Shown one piece after another: positions 17,003-26,604 of a DNA stretch of 61,730 bases. A model generated the notes under the pieces. The model was not told the origin of the DNA, searched no databases, and saw only the letters and a program-made list of their open reading frames with translations. The position numbers were made by a program, and so were the translations under genes. Every line of letters begins with the position of its first letter. Position 1 is the first letter of the stretch. Source of the stretch: UBA11957 sp963603285 (GTDB lineage: Bacteria > Bacillota > Clostridia > Lachnospirales > Lachnospiraceae); contig CAVCMG010000016.1 in assembly GCA_963603285.1 (NCBI GenBank), positions 1 to 61,730 on the forward strand, in the 5' to 3' direction.

Positions 17003-17313
17003 AGAAATGTCCTTTCCGCAAAGTCAGTCCGACCTGACCATTCAAAACACGGTCTTTATTTCTCAGATAAATGATAAAAGTACGTCCCAACTCTACTTAT
17101 TTTATATTCATATGGGGATCGATGACCGATTGGTCTTAAGAACTTTCCCAGATATGTATCTTTACTATAACAAATCATATATATACTGTCAATAGTTCAT
17201 CTAAATATATAGTCAAGTATTTTCTTTTTTCCGAACTATTTTTCCTATACACAAGAGGCCAGCCTCATCAACCTAAAAAAGAAGAGTGCCCCTCCCGACA
17301 CTCTTCTTTCCTC
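17003..17313. other. AT-rich intergenic region with the spoIVB terminator
   Basis: It holds the spoIVB terminator at 17275-17310 and, near 17028-17043, a GTCAG/CTGAC inverted repeat in the leader of the PD-(D/E)XK gene. The AT-rich middle (17090-17240) shows no gene. Confidence 0.5.
17275..17310 (-). terminator. Intrinsic terminator of spoIVB
   Basis: On the minus strand AAAGAAGAGTG pairs with CACTCTTCTTT and is followed by TTTTTT. Confidence 0.85.
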
Positions 17314-18372
17314 CTACGCCACTTCCATCATATCTTCCGCAAATACGCCATATCCCCGCTTTGGATCCTTGACAAACACATGGGTTACAGCTCCAATCAG
17401 CTGGCCGTCCTGCACGATTGGCGCACCACTCATGCCCTGGACGATCCCGCCGGTCTTTGCCAGAAGGGCCGGATCCGTCACCCGGATCTCAAAGCTCTTG
17501 TTTTTATCCTTTGTCTGTTCCCTGACCTTTTCCACCTGTATCGTATACGTCTGTACGCCATCGCCGACATTACAGCAGATCTGTGCCTGTCCCGTATGCA
17601 CCTCGGTGTGCTTTGCCACAGGCAGTCTGCGGCTGCCGGACACTGCTTTTTTCACCTTACCGAAGATCCCACAGCCGGAATTTCCGGTGATCGTCCCCAA
17701 AAGCTCACTGTCCGCATAGTAAATACTGCCCCGGAGCTCTCCCGGCGTACCGCTTTTTCCTTTCTGGATCTCAAGTATACCTGCCCGGTACAAAAGCCCT
17801 TCAGAAAGCTGAACCAGTCCACCGCTCTCTCCATCGCTGATTCCGTGTCCCAGCGCACCGAACCTGCCGTCCGCCCGCACAAAGGTCAGCGTACCGATAC
17901 CCTGCAGATCATCCTGTACCCACAGACCCAGCTTGTAGTTTCCTTCGCTGTCCTTTGCGGGCTGCAGGGCGTATTCGACAGCTTCTCCGTCACGGATCAC
18001 CTCCAGGCTGACCTTCTCTCCGCGATTTTTTCTCATACGTTCGATCAGCTGCTGTTTCGTCTGTATATCCTCCGTACCGATCCTGCGGATATAATCTCCG
18101 GCTCTCGCAATATGCTCTGCGGGTGAGCCTGCCTGCCCGGCATCTTCGTTTACCGTGCCGATATCCGCCACCAGCACGCCCTTTGTCTGGAGATACACGC
18201 CGACCGTTTCACCGGAGATCCATACCTTTTCTTTCGTATCTGCTGTTTTACCTGTAGCTTCGTCTTTGGTATCCGCTGCATAAACGTTCCTGCCACAAAA
18301 CGCCACCATACACAGCAAAAGCACACCCAGAAAGCCTGCTCTGCCGTATCTTCTGCAACAGTCCTTTGCCAT
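17314..18372 (-). CDS. spoIVB: SpoIVB serine peptidase
   Basis: This sporulation signalling protease (family S55) is secreted from the forespore into the intermembrane space, where it triggers pro-SigK processing in the mother cell. The 352-residue protein has an N-terminal membrane anchor (~12-33), a PDZ domain (~55-140, core AGSPAEHIARAGDYIRRI) and the peptidase domain. Likely triad residues are His176 (GALGHGISD), Asp300 (RVTDPALL) and Ser315 (GGIVQGMSGAP). The Asp-Ser spacing of 15 is that of Bacillus SpoIVB. It lies 135 bp downstream of recN, as in many Clostridia, but no spo0A follows. Confidence 0.95.
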   Translation of the reverse strand: MAKDCCRRYGRAGFLGVLLLCMVAFCGRNVYAADTKDEATGKTADTKEKVWISGETVGVYLQTKGVLVADIGTVNEDAGQAGSPAEHIARAGDYIRRIGTEDIQTKQQLIERMRKNRGEKVSLEVIRDGEAVEYALQPAKDSEGNYKLGLWVQDDLQGIGTLTFVRADGRFGALGHGISDGESGGLVQLSEGLLYRAGILEIQKGKSGTPGELRGSIYYADSELLGTITGNSGCGIFGKVKKAVSGSRRLPVAKHTEVHTGQAQICCNVGDGVQTYTIQVEKVREQTKDKNKSFEIRVTDPALLAKTGGIVQGMSGAPIVQDGQLIGAVTHVFVKDPKRGYGVFAEDMMEVA

Positions 18373-18412
18373 CTGACCACATCCTTTCTGAAGCTTTAAA
18401 ACCGCAGTATAT

Positions 18413-18450
18413 AGAAGGAGAGTTCAGAATGTATTCCAAACTCTCCTTCT
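18413..18450 (-). terminator. Hairpin between recN and spoIVB
   Basis: AGAAGGAGAGTT pairs perfectly with AACTCTCCTTCT around a 14-nt loop. The T-tract after the stem is weak, so it may be a partial terminator or a processing hairpin that uncouples spoIVB from recN. Confidence 0.5.
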
Positions 18451-18507
18451 TAGTATGCTTCGTTCCGTATGTTTCAAACTGACAGTTTACAGCAGTCATG
18501 GTAAAAT

Positions 18508-20202
18508 TTACAGCGTACGCAGCTTTTCCTTGGATACATCGGCCAGCTGCTTCATCTCTCTGGCATTTTTCAGCACGGCTTCTGTAATTTCCATTCCGCC
18601 GAGCATTCTGGCCAGCTCTTCGCAGGACTGCTCCCGGTTCAACGTATGGATAGATGTCTGACTCGTACCGTCCACAACATGCTTTTCGATTTCAAAATGC
18701 TGATCGGCCATGGCGGCGATCTGCGGCAGATGCGTGATGCACAGCACCTGACAGCCCCGGCTGATCAGCGCCATCTTCTCAGCCACCTTCTGGGCCGTCC
18801 GTCCGCTGATACCGGTATCAATCTCATCAAAGATCAGCGTGCCGGTATGCTCCTGTTCGGCCAGCAGCGTACGGATACCCAGCATGATACGCGACAGCTC
18901 ACCGCCGGAAGCCACCGCTGCCAGCTCTCTTAACGGTTCGCCCGGATTCGTCGAAATCAGAAAGCGCACCGCATCAGTACCGTTTGCCGTAAATGTCTTT
19001 GTCTTTGCAAAATCAACCGTAAAACGTACGTCATTAAAATTCAGATCCGCCAGATGCTCCGTCAGCTTTCGACCAAATACCTCTGCGGCTTTTTTTCTCG
19101 CACGACTCAACGCTTCACTGCTTTTTTCAAGAATATCTCTGTTTGCCTTTACTTTTCCCTGCAGCTCTTCTTTATATTCCTCATAATGCTTCAGTTTATC
19201 CAGTTCGACACGTTTTTCTTCGGCTGTTTTTAAAATATCTTCGATGGAATTGCCATATTTTCCCTTTAAATGGTTTAACAGATCCAGCCGCTTTGTCACG
19301 GTGTCAAACTCTTCCGCCGAAAACGTCAGATCACTAACATACGCCGAAAGATCCCTGTTAAAATCATTCAAAAGGCTGTCGATATCGCCGAGCATCCGGG
19401 TAAACTGCTCTGCCTGTTCATCGTAGGCACTGACAGACTGTATCCGCTGCATCGCGTAGCCGATGATGGAACCGGCGCTCTGCATGCCGTCGTAGCCGCA
19501 CAGCTCATGGGTCTCATGCAGCGCCTCTGTGATCTTCTGGCTGTTGGACATCCGGCGATAGGCGGTTTCCAGTTCTTCATCCTCGCCCGGCTTCAGAGTT
19601 GCTTCCTCGATCTCCTCCACCTCGTAGGTCAGGAAATCCTGCTGCCGTTTTTTCTGTTCCTCGTCCAGGCACAGCGATTCCAGCTCCTTTTTGCAGGTTA
19701 TGTAATTCTGATAATCTGCAGCCGTTTTTTCTTTTAATGCCGTGATTTTTTCCCAGTCATAGGCATCCAGATACGCTAGCTGCCGGTCAGCGTACAGAAG
19801 GGACTGGTGCTCATGCTGCCCGTGGATATCCAGAAGATACCCCGCCGCTTTACGCACCTGGGCCGCCGTGCAGATCTCGCCGTTGATCTTGCAGATACTG
19901 CGGCTTTCCTGAATCCTGCGGCTGATGATGATCTGGCCGTCCTCCGGCTCGATCCCCATCTCCTCCAGCTCCCTGACCGTTCTTTCATCCTCAACCTCAA
20001 ACACAAGCTCCGCCAGCGCATACGAAGCGCCCTCACGGATCACATCGCGGGAGGTCTTTTTGCCCAGCGCCATCCCCACCGAACCGATCAGGATGGATTT
20101 ACCTGCACCGGTCTCACCGGTCAGTACGTTTAAGCCCCGGCCAAATTCCACTTCTGCTTCGTCGATCAGGGCCATATTTTTCACATGTACATATGTCAGC
20201 AT
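18508..20202 (-). CDS. recN: DNA repair protein RecN
   Basis: This SMC-like ATPase acts early in double-strand-break repair. The 564-residue length is normal. Walker A GETGAGKS is at residues 29-36. Two long coiled-coil arms (~150-380) flank a hinge. The signature ASGGELSRIMLG and Walker B TLIFDEIDTGISG lie near the C-terminus, followed by the D-loop and ITHLPQIAAMAD. It starts 4 bp after argR in the conserved argR-recN pair of Firmicutes. Confidence 0.97.
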   Translation of the reverse strand: MLTYVHVKNMALIDEAEVEFGRGLNVLTGETGAGKSILIGSVGMALGKKTSRDVIREGASYALAELVFEVEDERTVRELEEMGIEPEDGQIIISRRIQESRSICKINGEICTAAQVRKAAGYLLDIHGQHEHQSLLYADRQLAYLDAYDWEKITALKEKTAADYQNYITCKKELESLCLDEEQKKRQQDFLTYEVEEIEEATLKPGEDEELETAYRRMSNSQKITEALHETHELCGYDGMQSAGSIIGYAMQRIQSVSAYDEQAEQFTRMLGDIDSLLNDFNRDLSAYVSDLTFSAEEFDTVTKRLDLLNHLKGKYGNSIEDILKTAEEKRVELDKLKHYEEYKEELQGKVKANRDILEKSSEALSRARKKAAEVFGRKLTEHLADLNFNDVRFTVDFAKTKTFTANGTDAVRFLISTNPGEPLRELAAVASGGELSRIMLGIRTLLAEQEHTGTLIFDEIDTGISGRTAQKVAEKMALISRGCQVLCITHLPQIAAMADQHFEIEKHVVDGTSQTSIHTLNREQSCEELARMLGGMEITEAVLKNAREMKQLADVSKEKLRTL

Positions 20203-20206
20203 ATTT

Positions 20207-20662
20207 CTACCGTCCGTTCAGCATCTTTTCGATCATAGCCTTCACCCGCAGAGCGATCTCCTCGGATTTCGTTGCACACATCACTGTATTGTCTCCGGCA
20301 ATGCAGCCGATGATATCGCTGATCTGCATCTCATCGAGCGCTGCAGCGACCGCCATCGCCATGCCGGAAACGGTATGGATGACCAGCAGATTCTGGGCGG
20401 TATCCATGCTCACAAAGCCGTTGTGCAGCACCTGGCTGTACTTGCTGCCCAGCTCCTGATCTTTTTCCCGGTGAAATACATAGTGCGACCGGCCGTTTTT
20501 TCCGGCGGTCTTTGTCAACTTCAGCTGACGTATATCTCTGGATACCGTCGCCTGCGTAACCTGAAAGCCCTCTGCCTGCAGACGTCTGGCCAGATCCTCC
20601 TGCGTCTCGATCTGCTCTTTGGTGATCAGTTCCAGTATTTTGTCATGTCTTGCCAGTTTCAT
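20207..20662 (-). CDS. argR: Arginine repressor ArgR
   Basis: This hexameric repressor/activator of arginine metabolism has 151 residues. The N-terminal winged HTH covers ~1-70 (ATVSRDIRQLKLTKT). The C-terminal arginine-binding and oligomerisation domain has SGMAMAVAAALDE and GCIAGDNTVM, whose GDNT binds arginine. In this cluster position in Clostridia it is a conserved passenger between nadK and recN. ArgR operators (imperfect palindromes of TNTGNATWWWWATNCANA type) were not identified in the window. Confidence 0.96.
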   Translation of the reverse strand: MKLARHDKILELITKEQIETQEDLARRLQAEGFQVTQATVSRDIRQLKLTKTAGKNGRSHYVFHREKDQELGSKYSQVLHNGFVSMDTAQNLLVIHTVSGMAMAVAAALDEMQISDIIGCIAGDNTVMCATKSEEIALRVKAMIEKMLNGR

Positions 20663-20684
20663 TTTATTCCCCCAAAAACCTGTA

Positions 20685-21548
20685 TCAGGTATTGCTCATT
20701 TTCTTTCGCAGTGTCTCCAGAAAGCTCTGGTTGCTGATCTTGACGATCCGGGTACTGCAGTCCGCACAGCCAATCTCGATCCTGTCTCCCGTCACCAGCC
20801 GGATGCTGGTATCGCCATCAAAGGATACCATGCCATTTTCCTCTTCTCCGTCTCTGCCGGGGCCGATCTCTACACATATCTGATCCTTTGCCGACAATAC
20901 GATGCTGCGGGTATTGAGCGTATGCGGTGCCAGTGGCGTCATCATCAGAAGCGACGCGCCCGGCGCAATGATCGGGCCGCCCGCCGACAGGCTGTAACCG
21001 GTCGATCCGGTGGGCGTGGATACGATGATCCCGTCTGCCTTGTAGGAGGTCAGATATTCGCCATTGACAAAGCTGCGGAAATTGATCACGCGGAAAGCGC
21101 CGTCCCGGCCGATCACGATATCGTTCAGCGCCAGATCCGTGGCGATCGCCTTGCCTTTATGGTACACCGTACCTTTGAGCATCATCCGGCTCTCGATCGT
21201 ACAGGCATCCGCCATCAGATGTTCGAGCGCCGGGATCACCATATGGCGGTCGATCTCCGCCAGATAGCCCAGCGTTCCCAGATTGATACCCAGAAGCGGA
21301 ATATTCTTGTCCACCACATCCCTGGCCGCCTGCAAAAGCGTGCCGTCTCCGCCAAGGACGATGATACACTCGGTATCCTCCGGGATCTGGCTGGCATCGG
21401 TGTAATGGTATTTGCCCGTACTGCTGCGCTGCTTGGTATTCATGACCGTACAACTGCAGCCGTGGGAGGTCAGATACGCCTCGATCTCCCCGGTTACCTC
21501 CAGATTTTTGTCCTTGACATCATTTGTAATTATCGTAAACGAATTCAT
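20685..21548 (-). CDS. nadK: NAD kinase
   Basis: This cytosolic enzyme phosphorylates NAD+ to NADP+ using ATP or polyphosphate. The 287-residue protein has the diagnostic GGDGTLL (residues ~66-72), NLGTLGYLAE, NDIVIGRD and STPTGSTGYSLSAGG motifs. It lies 15 bp after tlyA and 22 bp before argR in a tightly packed operon. Confidence 0.96.
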   Translation of the reverse strand: MNSFTIITNDVKDKNLEVTGEIEAYLTSHGCSCTVMNTKQRSSTGKYHYTDASQIPEDTECIIVLGGDGTLLQAARDVVDKNIPLLGINLGTLGYLAEIDRHMVIPALEHLMADACTIESRMMLKGTVYHKGKAIATDLALNDIVIGRDGAFRVINFRSFVNGEYLTSYKADGIIVSTPTGSTGYSLSAGGPIIAPGASLLMMTPLAPHTLNTRSIVLSAKDQICVEIGPGRDGEEENGMVSFDGDTSIRLVTGDRIEIGCADCSTRIVKISNQSFLETLRKKMSNT

Positions 21549-21563
21549 AACGTTTCATCCTGT

Positions 21564-22373
21564 CTATTTGTCCAGTGCCGCGTGGGCTGCTGTCACGATC
21601 TGTTTCGGGTCGATAGGTATATTTTCCTGTACATACCCTTCCGGCTGTTTTTTCAGATGGAGCAGATATTCGATGTTGCCCTCCGGCCCCTTGATCGGTG
21701 AAAATTCCAGATGTAAAAGTTCAAAGCCAATGGATGCGGCATACTGCATCACGCTCTCGATGACCTCAAGATGGACAGCCGGATCACGGACAACGCCCTT
21801 TTTGCCGACCTTTTCGCGTCCTGCCTCAAACTGTGGCTTGATCAGGCAGACGATCTCACCCTCATCCGCCAGCAGCTGGCGCACCGGATACAGTACCTTG
21901 GTCAGGGAAATAAAGGAAACATCAATAGAAACAAACTGTGCCGGTTCCCCGATATCCTTCGGTACGACGTAGCGGATATTGGTGCGCTCCATGCACACGA
22001 CCCGCGGATCGTTTCTTAACTTCCAGTCGAGCTGTCCATGGCCAACGTCGATGGAATATACCTTTACCGCACCGTTTTGCAGCATACAGTCGGTAAAGCC
22101 GCCAGTGGAAGCGCCGACGTCCATACAGACCTTGCCGTCCAGTGTCAGGCCGAAATGCGACATCGCCTTTTCCAGCTTCAGTCCGCCGCGGCTGACGTAT
22201 TTTAATGTATTTCCACGTACCTCGATATTGACCGTATCGGCAAAGGTGGAACCGGCCTTGTCTTCCTTCTGACCGTCCACATAGACGATCCCGGCCATAA
22301 TGACGGCCTTGGCTTTTTCTCTTGAAGCTGCCAGCCCCCGGTTTACCAGCAGTACGTCCAGTCTTTCTTTCAT
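21564..22373 (-). CDS. tlyA: TlyA family rRNA (cytidine-2'-O)-methyltransferase
   Basis: The 269-residue protein has an N-terminal S4 RNA-binding domain (~1-60, RLDVLLVNRGLAASREKAK) and a FtsJ-type SAM methyltransferase domain with CMDVGASTGGFTDC near 82-95. TlyA methylates 16S and/or 23S rRNA; the older 'hemolysin' name is misleading. The start ATG overlaps the stop of dxs by 4 bases (ATGA), indicating translational coupling. Confidence 0.94.
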   Translation of the reverse strand: MKERLDVLLVNRGLAASREKAKAVIMAGIVYVDGQKEDKAGSTFADTVNIEVRGNTLKYVSRGGLKLEKAMSHFGLTLDGKVCMDVGASTGGFTDCMLQNGAVKVYSIDVGHGQLDWKLRNDPRVVCMERTNIRYVVPKDIGEPAQFVSIDVSFISLTKVLYPVRQLLADEGEIVCLIKPQFEAGREKVGKKGVVRDPAVHLEVIESVMQYAASIGFELLHLEFSPIKGPEGNIEYLLHLKKQPEGYVQENIPIDPKQIVTAAHAALDK

Positions 22374-24283
22374 TCGTTTTCTCCTGTTTTTCTATCCATT
22401 ACAGATGTATCGTTTTTACTGCACCGGTTTCTGTAGGCTCTGACTCTGCCTGCTACGGAAGCGGCGTCCATGCCAAGGATCTGGCGCAGCTGTTTCACAC
22501 TGCCATGGGGTACAAAGCTGTCCGGCACGGCAACATGCTCGATATGCACATCCTCCTTGCGGCGGCAGATATAATCGGCCACCTGTTCACCAAAGCCCCC
22601 GGTGATCACATTATCCTCCAGCGTAATAATGCAGTCATGCGTCTCGATCAGCTGGTCGATCATACCGGTATCAAACGGCTTGACAAAGCGCATATTGACA
22701 ACCGTTACCGCTTCTCCCTCCTTTTTCAAAAGATCTGCGGCCTCCAGTGCTGTCTCTACCATGCTGCCCACCGCCAGAAATGCAGTCCTTGCGCCCAGGC
22801 GCAGGATCTCTGCCTCGCCCGCATGGATCTCAGGCTGTGCATGGTGGATACCGGCAAGGGCTGTTCCTCTCGGATAGCGGATAGCCACCGGGCCATGGGC
22901 TTCCATGGCGTAGGTAAACATGCGTTCCAGCTCCTCGCCATCCATCGGTGCAAGCACCTGCATATGGGGCATCATGGACAGAAAGCTTAAATCAAAGCAG
23001 CCCTGATGCGTTTCGCCGTCATTGCCCACCAGACCGGCTCTGTCCACGGCAAACACCACATGCAGCTTCTGCATACAGACGTCATGAAGCATCTGGTCGA
23101 TGGCCCTCTGTAAAAAGGAAGAATAGATCGCCACCACCGGCGTCAGTCCGCCTACGGCCAGCCCAGCGGCAAAGGTCACCGCATGCTCCTCGGCGATACC
23201 GACGTCAAATACCCGGTCTTTGCCAAGCTCCTGCATATATTTCACACCGGTACCGGATGGCATGGCAGCTGTCACGGCCACCGTATCCTTATGGGAACGC
23301 GCCCATTCCTTCAGCACTTTGCCAAATACATCCGTGTAATCCGATTTCTGTTTTTTCTGTTTCAGTTCACCTGTAGCCACATCGTAAGGGCCCGTACCGT
23401 GAAAACGATCCGGATGATGCTCTGCCGGAAGATAGCCCTTACCTTTCTTTGTGATCACATGGATCAGCACCGGGCCTTCGACGCGGGCAGCCTCTTTAAA
23501 TACCCGTTCCAGCTTGTGGATATTGTGTCCATCCACCGGGCCCAGATAGGTGATCCCCAGATTTTCAAACAGCATCCCCGGGATCACGAGCTGCTTGATG
23601 CTGCTCTTGGTCTTGCGGATCGTGTCCACCATATGCGTACCGACGCCCGGAACCTTTTCCAGCGCATGTGTCACGCCCATTTTCAGATCCGTATAGGCTG
23701 CTGCGGTGCGCACATTGCCCAGATAGGTGGACAGTCCGCCCACATTCGGCGCAATGGACATCGTATTATCGTTCAGGATCATGCAGTAATTGGTCTTTAG
23801 TTCCGCGGCATTGTTCAGCGCCTCAAATGCCATACCGCCGGTCATGGAACCGTCACCGATCACGGCAAATACTTTATAGTTCTTTTTCTGTATATCCCTT
23901 GCACGCACGATACCCAGTCCCGCGGACAGAGACGTCGTGCTGTGTCCTGTGTCAAAGCTGTCGCAGTCGCTCTCCCCACGCTTTGGAAAGCCGCTCATGC
24001 CGCCATACTGGCGCAGCGTATCAAAGCCGTCCCGCCGTCCGGTCAGGATTTTATGGGTATAGGCCTGATGGCCAACATCCCAGATCAGCTTGTCCTCGGG
24101 GAAATCAAGCACGCGGTGCAGGGCGATCGTCAGCTCCACAACGCCCAGATTGGACGCCAGGTGGCCGCCGGTCACGCTGACCTTTTCTATTAAAAATTCC
24201 CGGATCTCTTCTGCCAGAAGCGGCAGCTTGTCTGCATCCAGCTTTTTGACATCATTTGGATGCTGTATCTGTTCCAGAATCAT
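22370..24283 (-). CDS. dxs: 1-deoxy-D-xylulose-5-phosphate synthase
   Basis: This is the first enzyme of the MEP isoprenoid pathway; it condenses pyruvate and glyceraldehyde-3-phosphate with thiamine diphosphate. The 637-residue protein has the TPP motif GDGSMTGGMA near 150, FDTGHSTTS with its catalytic His near 110, the transketolase pyrimidine domain (MPSGTGV..., GIAEEHAVTFAAGLA) and the C-terminal domain. It lies directly after ispA (6 bp), so precursor and prenyl-chain synthesis are co-expressed. Confidence 0.97.
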   Translation of the reverse strand: MILEQIQHPNDVKKLDADKLPLLAEEIREFLIEKVSVTGGHLASNLGVVELTIALHRVLDFPEDKLIWDVGHQAYTHKILTGRRDGFDTLRQYGGMSGFPKRGESDCDSFDTGHSTTSLSAGLGIVRARDIQKKNYKVFAVIGDGSMTGGMAFEALNNAAELKTNYCMILNDNTMSIAPNVGGLSTYLGNVRTAAAYTDLKMGVTHALEKVPGVGTHMVDTIRKTKSSIKQLVIPGMLFENLGITYLGPVDGHNIHKLERVFKEAARVEGPVLIHVITKKGKGYLPAEHHPDRFHGTGPYDVATGELKQKKQKSDYTDVFGKVLKEWARSHKDTVAVTAAMPSGTGVKYMQELGKDRVFDVGIAEEHAVTFAAGLAVGGLTPVVAIYSSFLQRAIDQMLHDVCMQKLHVVFAVDRAGLVGNDGETHQGCFDLSFLSMMPHMQVLAPMDGEELERMFTYAMEAHGPVAIRYPRGTALAGIHHAQPEIHAGEAEILRLGARTAFLAVGSMVETALEAADLLKKEGEAVTVVNMRFVKPFDTGMIDQLIETHDCIITLEDNVITGGFGEQVADYICRRKEDVHIEHVAVPDSFVPHGSVKQLRQILGMDAASVAGRVRAYRNRCSKNDTSVMDRKTGENE

Positions 24284-24289
24284 ATACGT

Positions 24290-25177
24290 TTACCTTTTTC
24301 TCTCTGTCAGGCTTTTTAAGAGCTCTGTCAGGAAAGTATGTTCTCCCGGCAGCGTATCCAGAAGCGCGACAGCTTCGTCAGAAAGCCGTCTGGCCTCTTT
24401 CTTTGCTCCTTCCAGCCCCTGTAATGTTACATAAGTTACCTTATGGTTTTTCTCATCGCTGTGGATCGGCTTGCCAAGCTCTGCAGCCGTGGACGTCACA
24501 TCCAGAATATCGTCCTCGATCTGGAAAGCAATACCTGTCAGATAACCGATCCGCTCCATCGTCTGTACATCCGTATCCGACGCACCGGCCAGCACGGCAC
24601 CGATCATCAGCGGCGCTTCGATCAGCCGCGACGTCTTATGCTCGTAAATATAGTCCAGAAGCTCTGCATCCAGCGGCTTGCCGTCATTCATAACATCCAC
24701 ACTCTGGCCACCGAGCATACCGTAGATACCAGTCTTTTCCGTCAGGATCGCCAGCGCTTTTGCTGTCCGGTTTACTTCACCGCCCATGGCGAACGCCTGC
24801 ACGGCCGTCTCATAGGCATAATTTAACAGCGCGTCGCCGCTTAAAATGCCCAGCGCCTCCCCGTAGACCTTGTGGGTCGTGGGCTTGCCTCTGCGCAGCT
24901 CGTCATTGTCAATCGCCGGCAGATCATCGTGGATCAGGGAATGGGTATGGATCATCTCGATCGCCGCCATAAAAGGCTCGCATACCTGTCCCTCTCCGCC
25001 GTAAGCCAGAAAGGCTTCCTGTAAAAGGATCGGACGAAGCCGCTTTCCCCCGGCGCGCATACTGTAATTCATCGCTTCTGCCAGACGGGCGGCAAAGCCC
25101 TCCTCCTTTGGCAGGAAGCGCTCTATGATCTCTTCTGTACGGGCTGTCTTTACAGCCAGCTGTTCTTTAAAATTCAC
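24290..25177 (-). CDS. ispA: Farnesyl diphosphate synthase (polyprenyl synthetase)
   Basis: This enzyme makes FPP from IPP and DMAPP. It has both Asp-rich motifs: HDDLPAIDND in the first half and EDDILD in the second, plus GGKRLRP. An ATG at 25195 would give a 301-residue product with a 29-nt overlap into xseB. The GTG at 25177 (VNFKEQLA) is preferred because GGAG stands 6 bases before it and family members usually begin close to this NFK segment. This leaves an 11-nt overlap with xseB. It forms an operon with xseAB and dxs. Confidence 0.94.
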   Translation of the reverse strand: MNFKEQLAVKTARTEEIIERFLPKEEGFAARLAEAMNYSMRAGGKRLRPILLQEAFLAYGGEGQVCEPFMAAIEMIHTHSLIHDDLPAIDNDELRRGKPTTHKVYGEALGILSGDALLNYAYETAVQAFAMGGEVNRTAKALAILTEKTGIYGMLGGQSVDVMNDGKPLDAELLDYIYEHKTSRLIEAPLMIGAVLAGASDTDVQTMERIGYLTGIAFQIEDDILDVTSTAAELGKPIHSDEKNHKVTYVTLQGLEGAKKEARRLSDEAVALLDTLPGEHTFLTELLKSLTERKR

Positions 25178-25391
25178 TGTATTCTCCACTCTCACTGATC
25201 TGCAGCATCTTCTTTTCGACTCTGTCGATGGTTTCGCTGCAGCGTTTGATCAGCTCCATTCCCTTCTGGTACTCCCTAAAGGAATCCTCGAGACTGATCT
25301 CTCTGTCTTCGAGATTTTTTATCACATTTTCCAGTGCACTGAAATTTTCTTCCAGTGTCGGCTCTTTTTTTTCATTCTCCTGCATGGTCAT
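25167..25391 (-). CDS. xseB: Exodeoxyribonuclease VII small subunit
   Basis: The 74-residue helical protein carries the typical EENFSALENVIKNLE and YQKGMELIKRC segments of XseB. It forms a complex with XseA and degrades single-stranded DNA. Its start overlaps the end of xseA by 20 nt (or 14 nt from the second Met), and its end overlaps the start of ispA, so the three are translationally linked. Confidence 0.94.
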   Translation of the reverse strand: MTMQENEKKEPTLEENFSALENVIKNLEDREISLEDSFREYQKGMELIKRCSETIDRVEKKMLQISESGEYSEF

Positions 25392-26604
25392 CTTCTCCCT
25401 GGCGTTTTATCGTCTCGCTTTCCTGTACGACAGCCTGTATGCGGCCATCCGTCACATGGATCTGCAGCGTATCCCCTGTCTGTACCTGACGGACAGAAGT
25501 GATTCCCTTTCCGTCCGGATCTGCCACAAAGGCAAAGCCGCGGCTTAATCTTGCCAGCGGGGACAGGCCCTCCAGACGGCTGATGTATACCTCCAGCTGG
25601 TTACGGGACGCTGTATACTTTTGCTGCATCCGGTATGTCATACGGCTCGACAGCTCATCGAGGTACTGCTTTCTCTGCTGCAGACGGCTTTTCGGACTGA
25701 CACCTTCCAGGCGCAGCTTTACATGTACCAGCTCCTGTGCCTTCCGGTCCAGCACAGCGCGCATATCCTGATACAGACGCTCCCGGATCTGCGACAGCTG
25801 CCGGTCAAAGGCATGGACGTCCATCACGGCCAGCTCTGCCGCCGCCGAAGGTGTCGGTACACGTAAGTCTGCCACATAATCCACGATCGTTGTATCCGTC
25901 TCGTGTCCCACCGCAGAGATCACCGGCGTCTCACATTCAAAGACCGCCCGGGCCACACATTCCTCGTTAAAAGCCCACAGATCCTCGATCGAACCGCCGC
26001 CTCTGCCTACGATGATCACATCCACACCGGCTCTGTCCAGCGTACGGATACCATGTACGATACTCTCCTTTGCACCGTCGCCCTGCACCAGTGCCGGAAA
26101 CAGGATGATCTGGACGTAAGGATTGCGCCTGCGGGTGATATTGCAGATATCCTGGATCGCCGCGCCGGTCGGTGCGGTAACTACGCCAAGACGTTGCACC
26201 CGCTTCGGGATCGGCTGCTTGTACTGGGGTGCAAACATCCCCATATCCTCCAGCTCCTGTTTAAGCTGTAAAAAGCGGGCATACAGCTGGCCCGATCCTT
26301 CCAGATCGATCTTTCTGGCATACAGCTGGTATGTGCCGTCCCGTTCATAGACATTGACCGAGCCGCTGACAACGACCTTGTCGCCGTCCTTCATGCGAAA
26401 CGCCAGACCCTTTCGCTGTCCGGCAAACATCACACAGCGGATCGCGCCCTCCCTGTCCTTCAGGGAAAAATAGATATGCCCGGAGGTATGGTACTTGCAG
26501 TTGGATACTTCCCCGCTGACGGCAATATTGCGCAGCAGATACTCCTGCCCGATCAGATTGCCGATAAAGCGGTTGACTTCTCCTACGGACCAGGTTTTGT
26601 TCAT
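25372..26604 (-). CDS. xseA: Exodeoxyribonuclease VII large subunit
   Basis: This is the catalytic subunit of exonuclease VII, of 410 residues. It has the N-terminal OB-fold (~1-100, VSGEVSNCKYHTSGHIYFSLKD region), the catalytic domain with GVVTAPTGAAIQDI and VGRGGGSIEDLWAFN, and the C-terminal coiled coil and tail. The start overlaps the nusB stop by 4 bases (ATGA). Confidence 0.96.
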   Translation of the reverse strand: MNKTWSVGEVNRFIGNLIGQEYLLRNIAVSGEVSNCKYHTSGHIYFSLKDREGAIRCVMFAGQRKGLAFRMKDGDKVVVSGSVNVYERDGTYQLYARKIDLEGSGQLYARFLQLKQELEDMGMFAPQYKQPIPKRVQRLGVVTAPTGAAIQDICNITRRRNPYVQIILFPALVQGDGAKESIVHGIRTLDRAGVDVIIVGRGGGSIEDLWAFNEECVARAVFECETPVISAVGHETDTTIVDYVADLRVPTPSAAAELAVMDVHAFDRQLSQIRERLYQDMRAVLDRKAQELVHVKLRLEGVSPKSRLQQRKQYLDELSSRMTYRMQQKYTASRNQLEVYISRLEGLSPLARLSRGFAFVADPDGKGITSVRQVQTGDTLQIHVTDGRIQAVVQESETIKRQGEDDHAGE

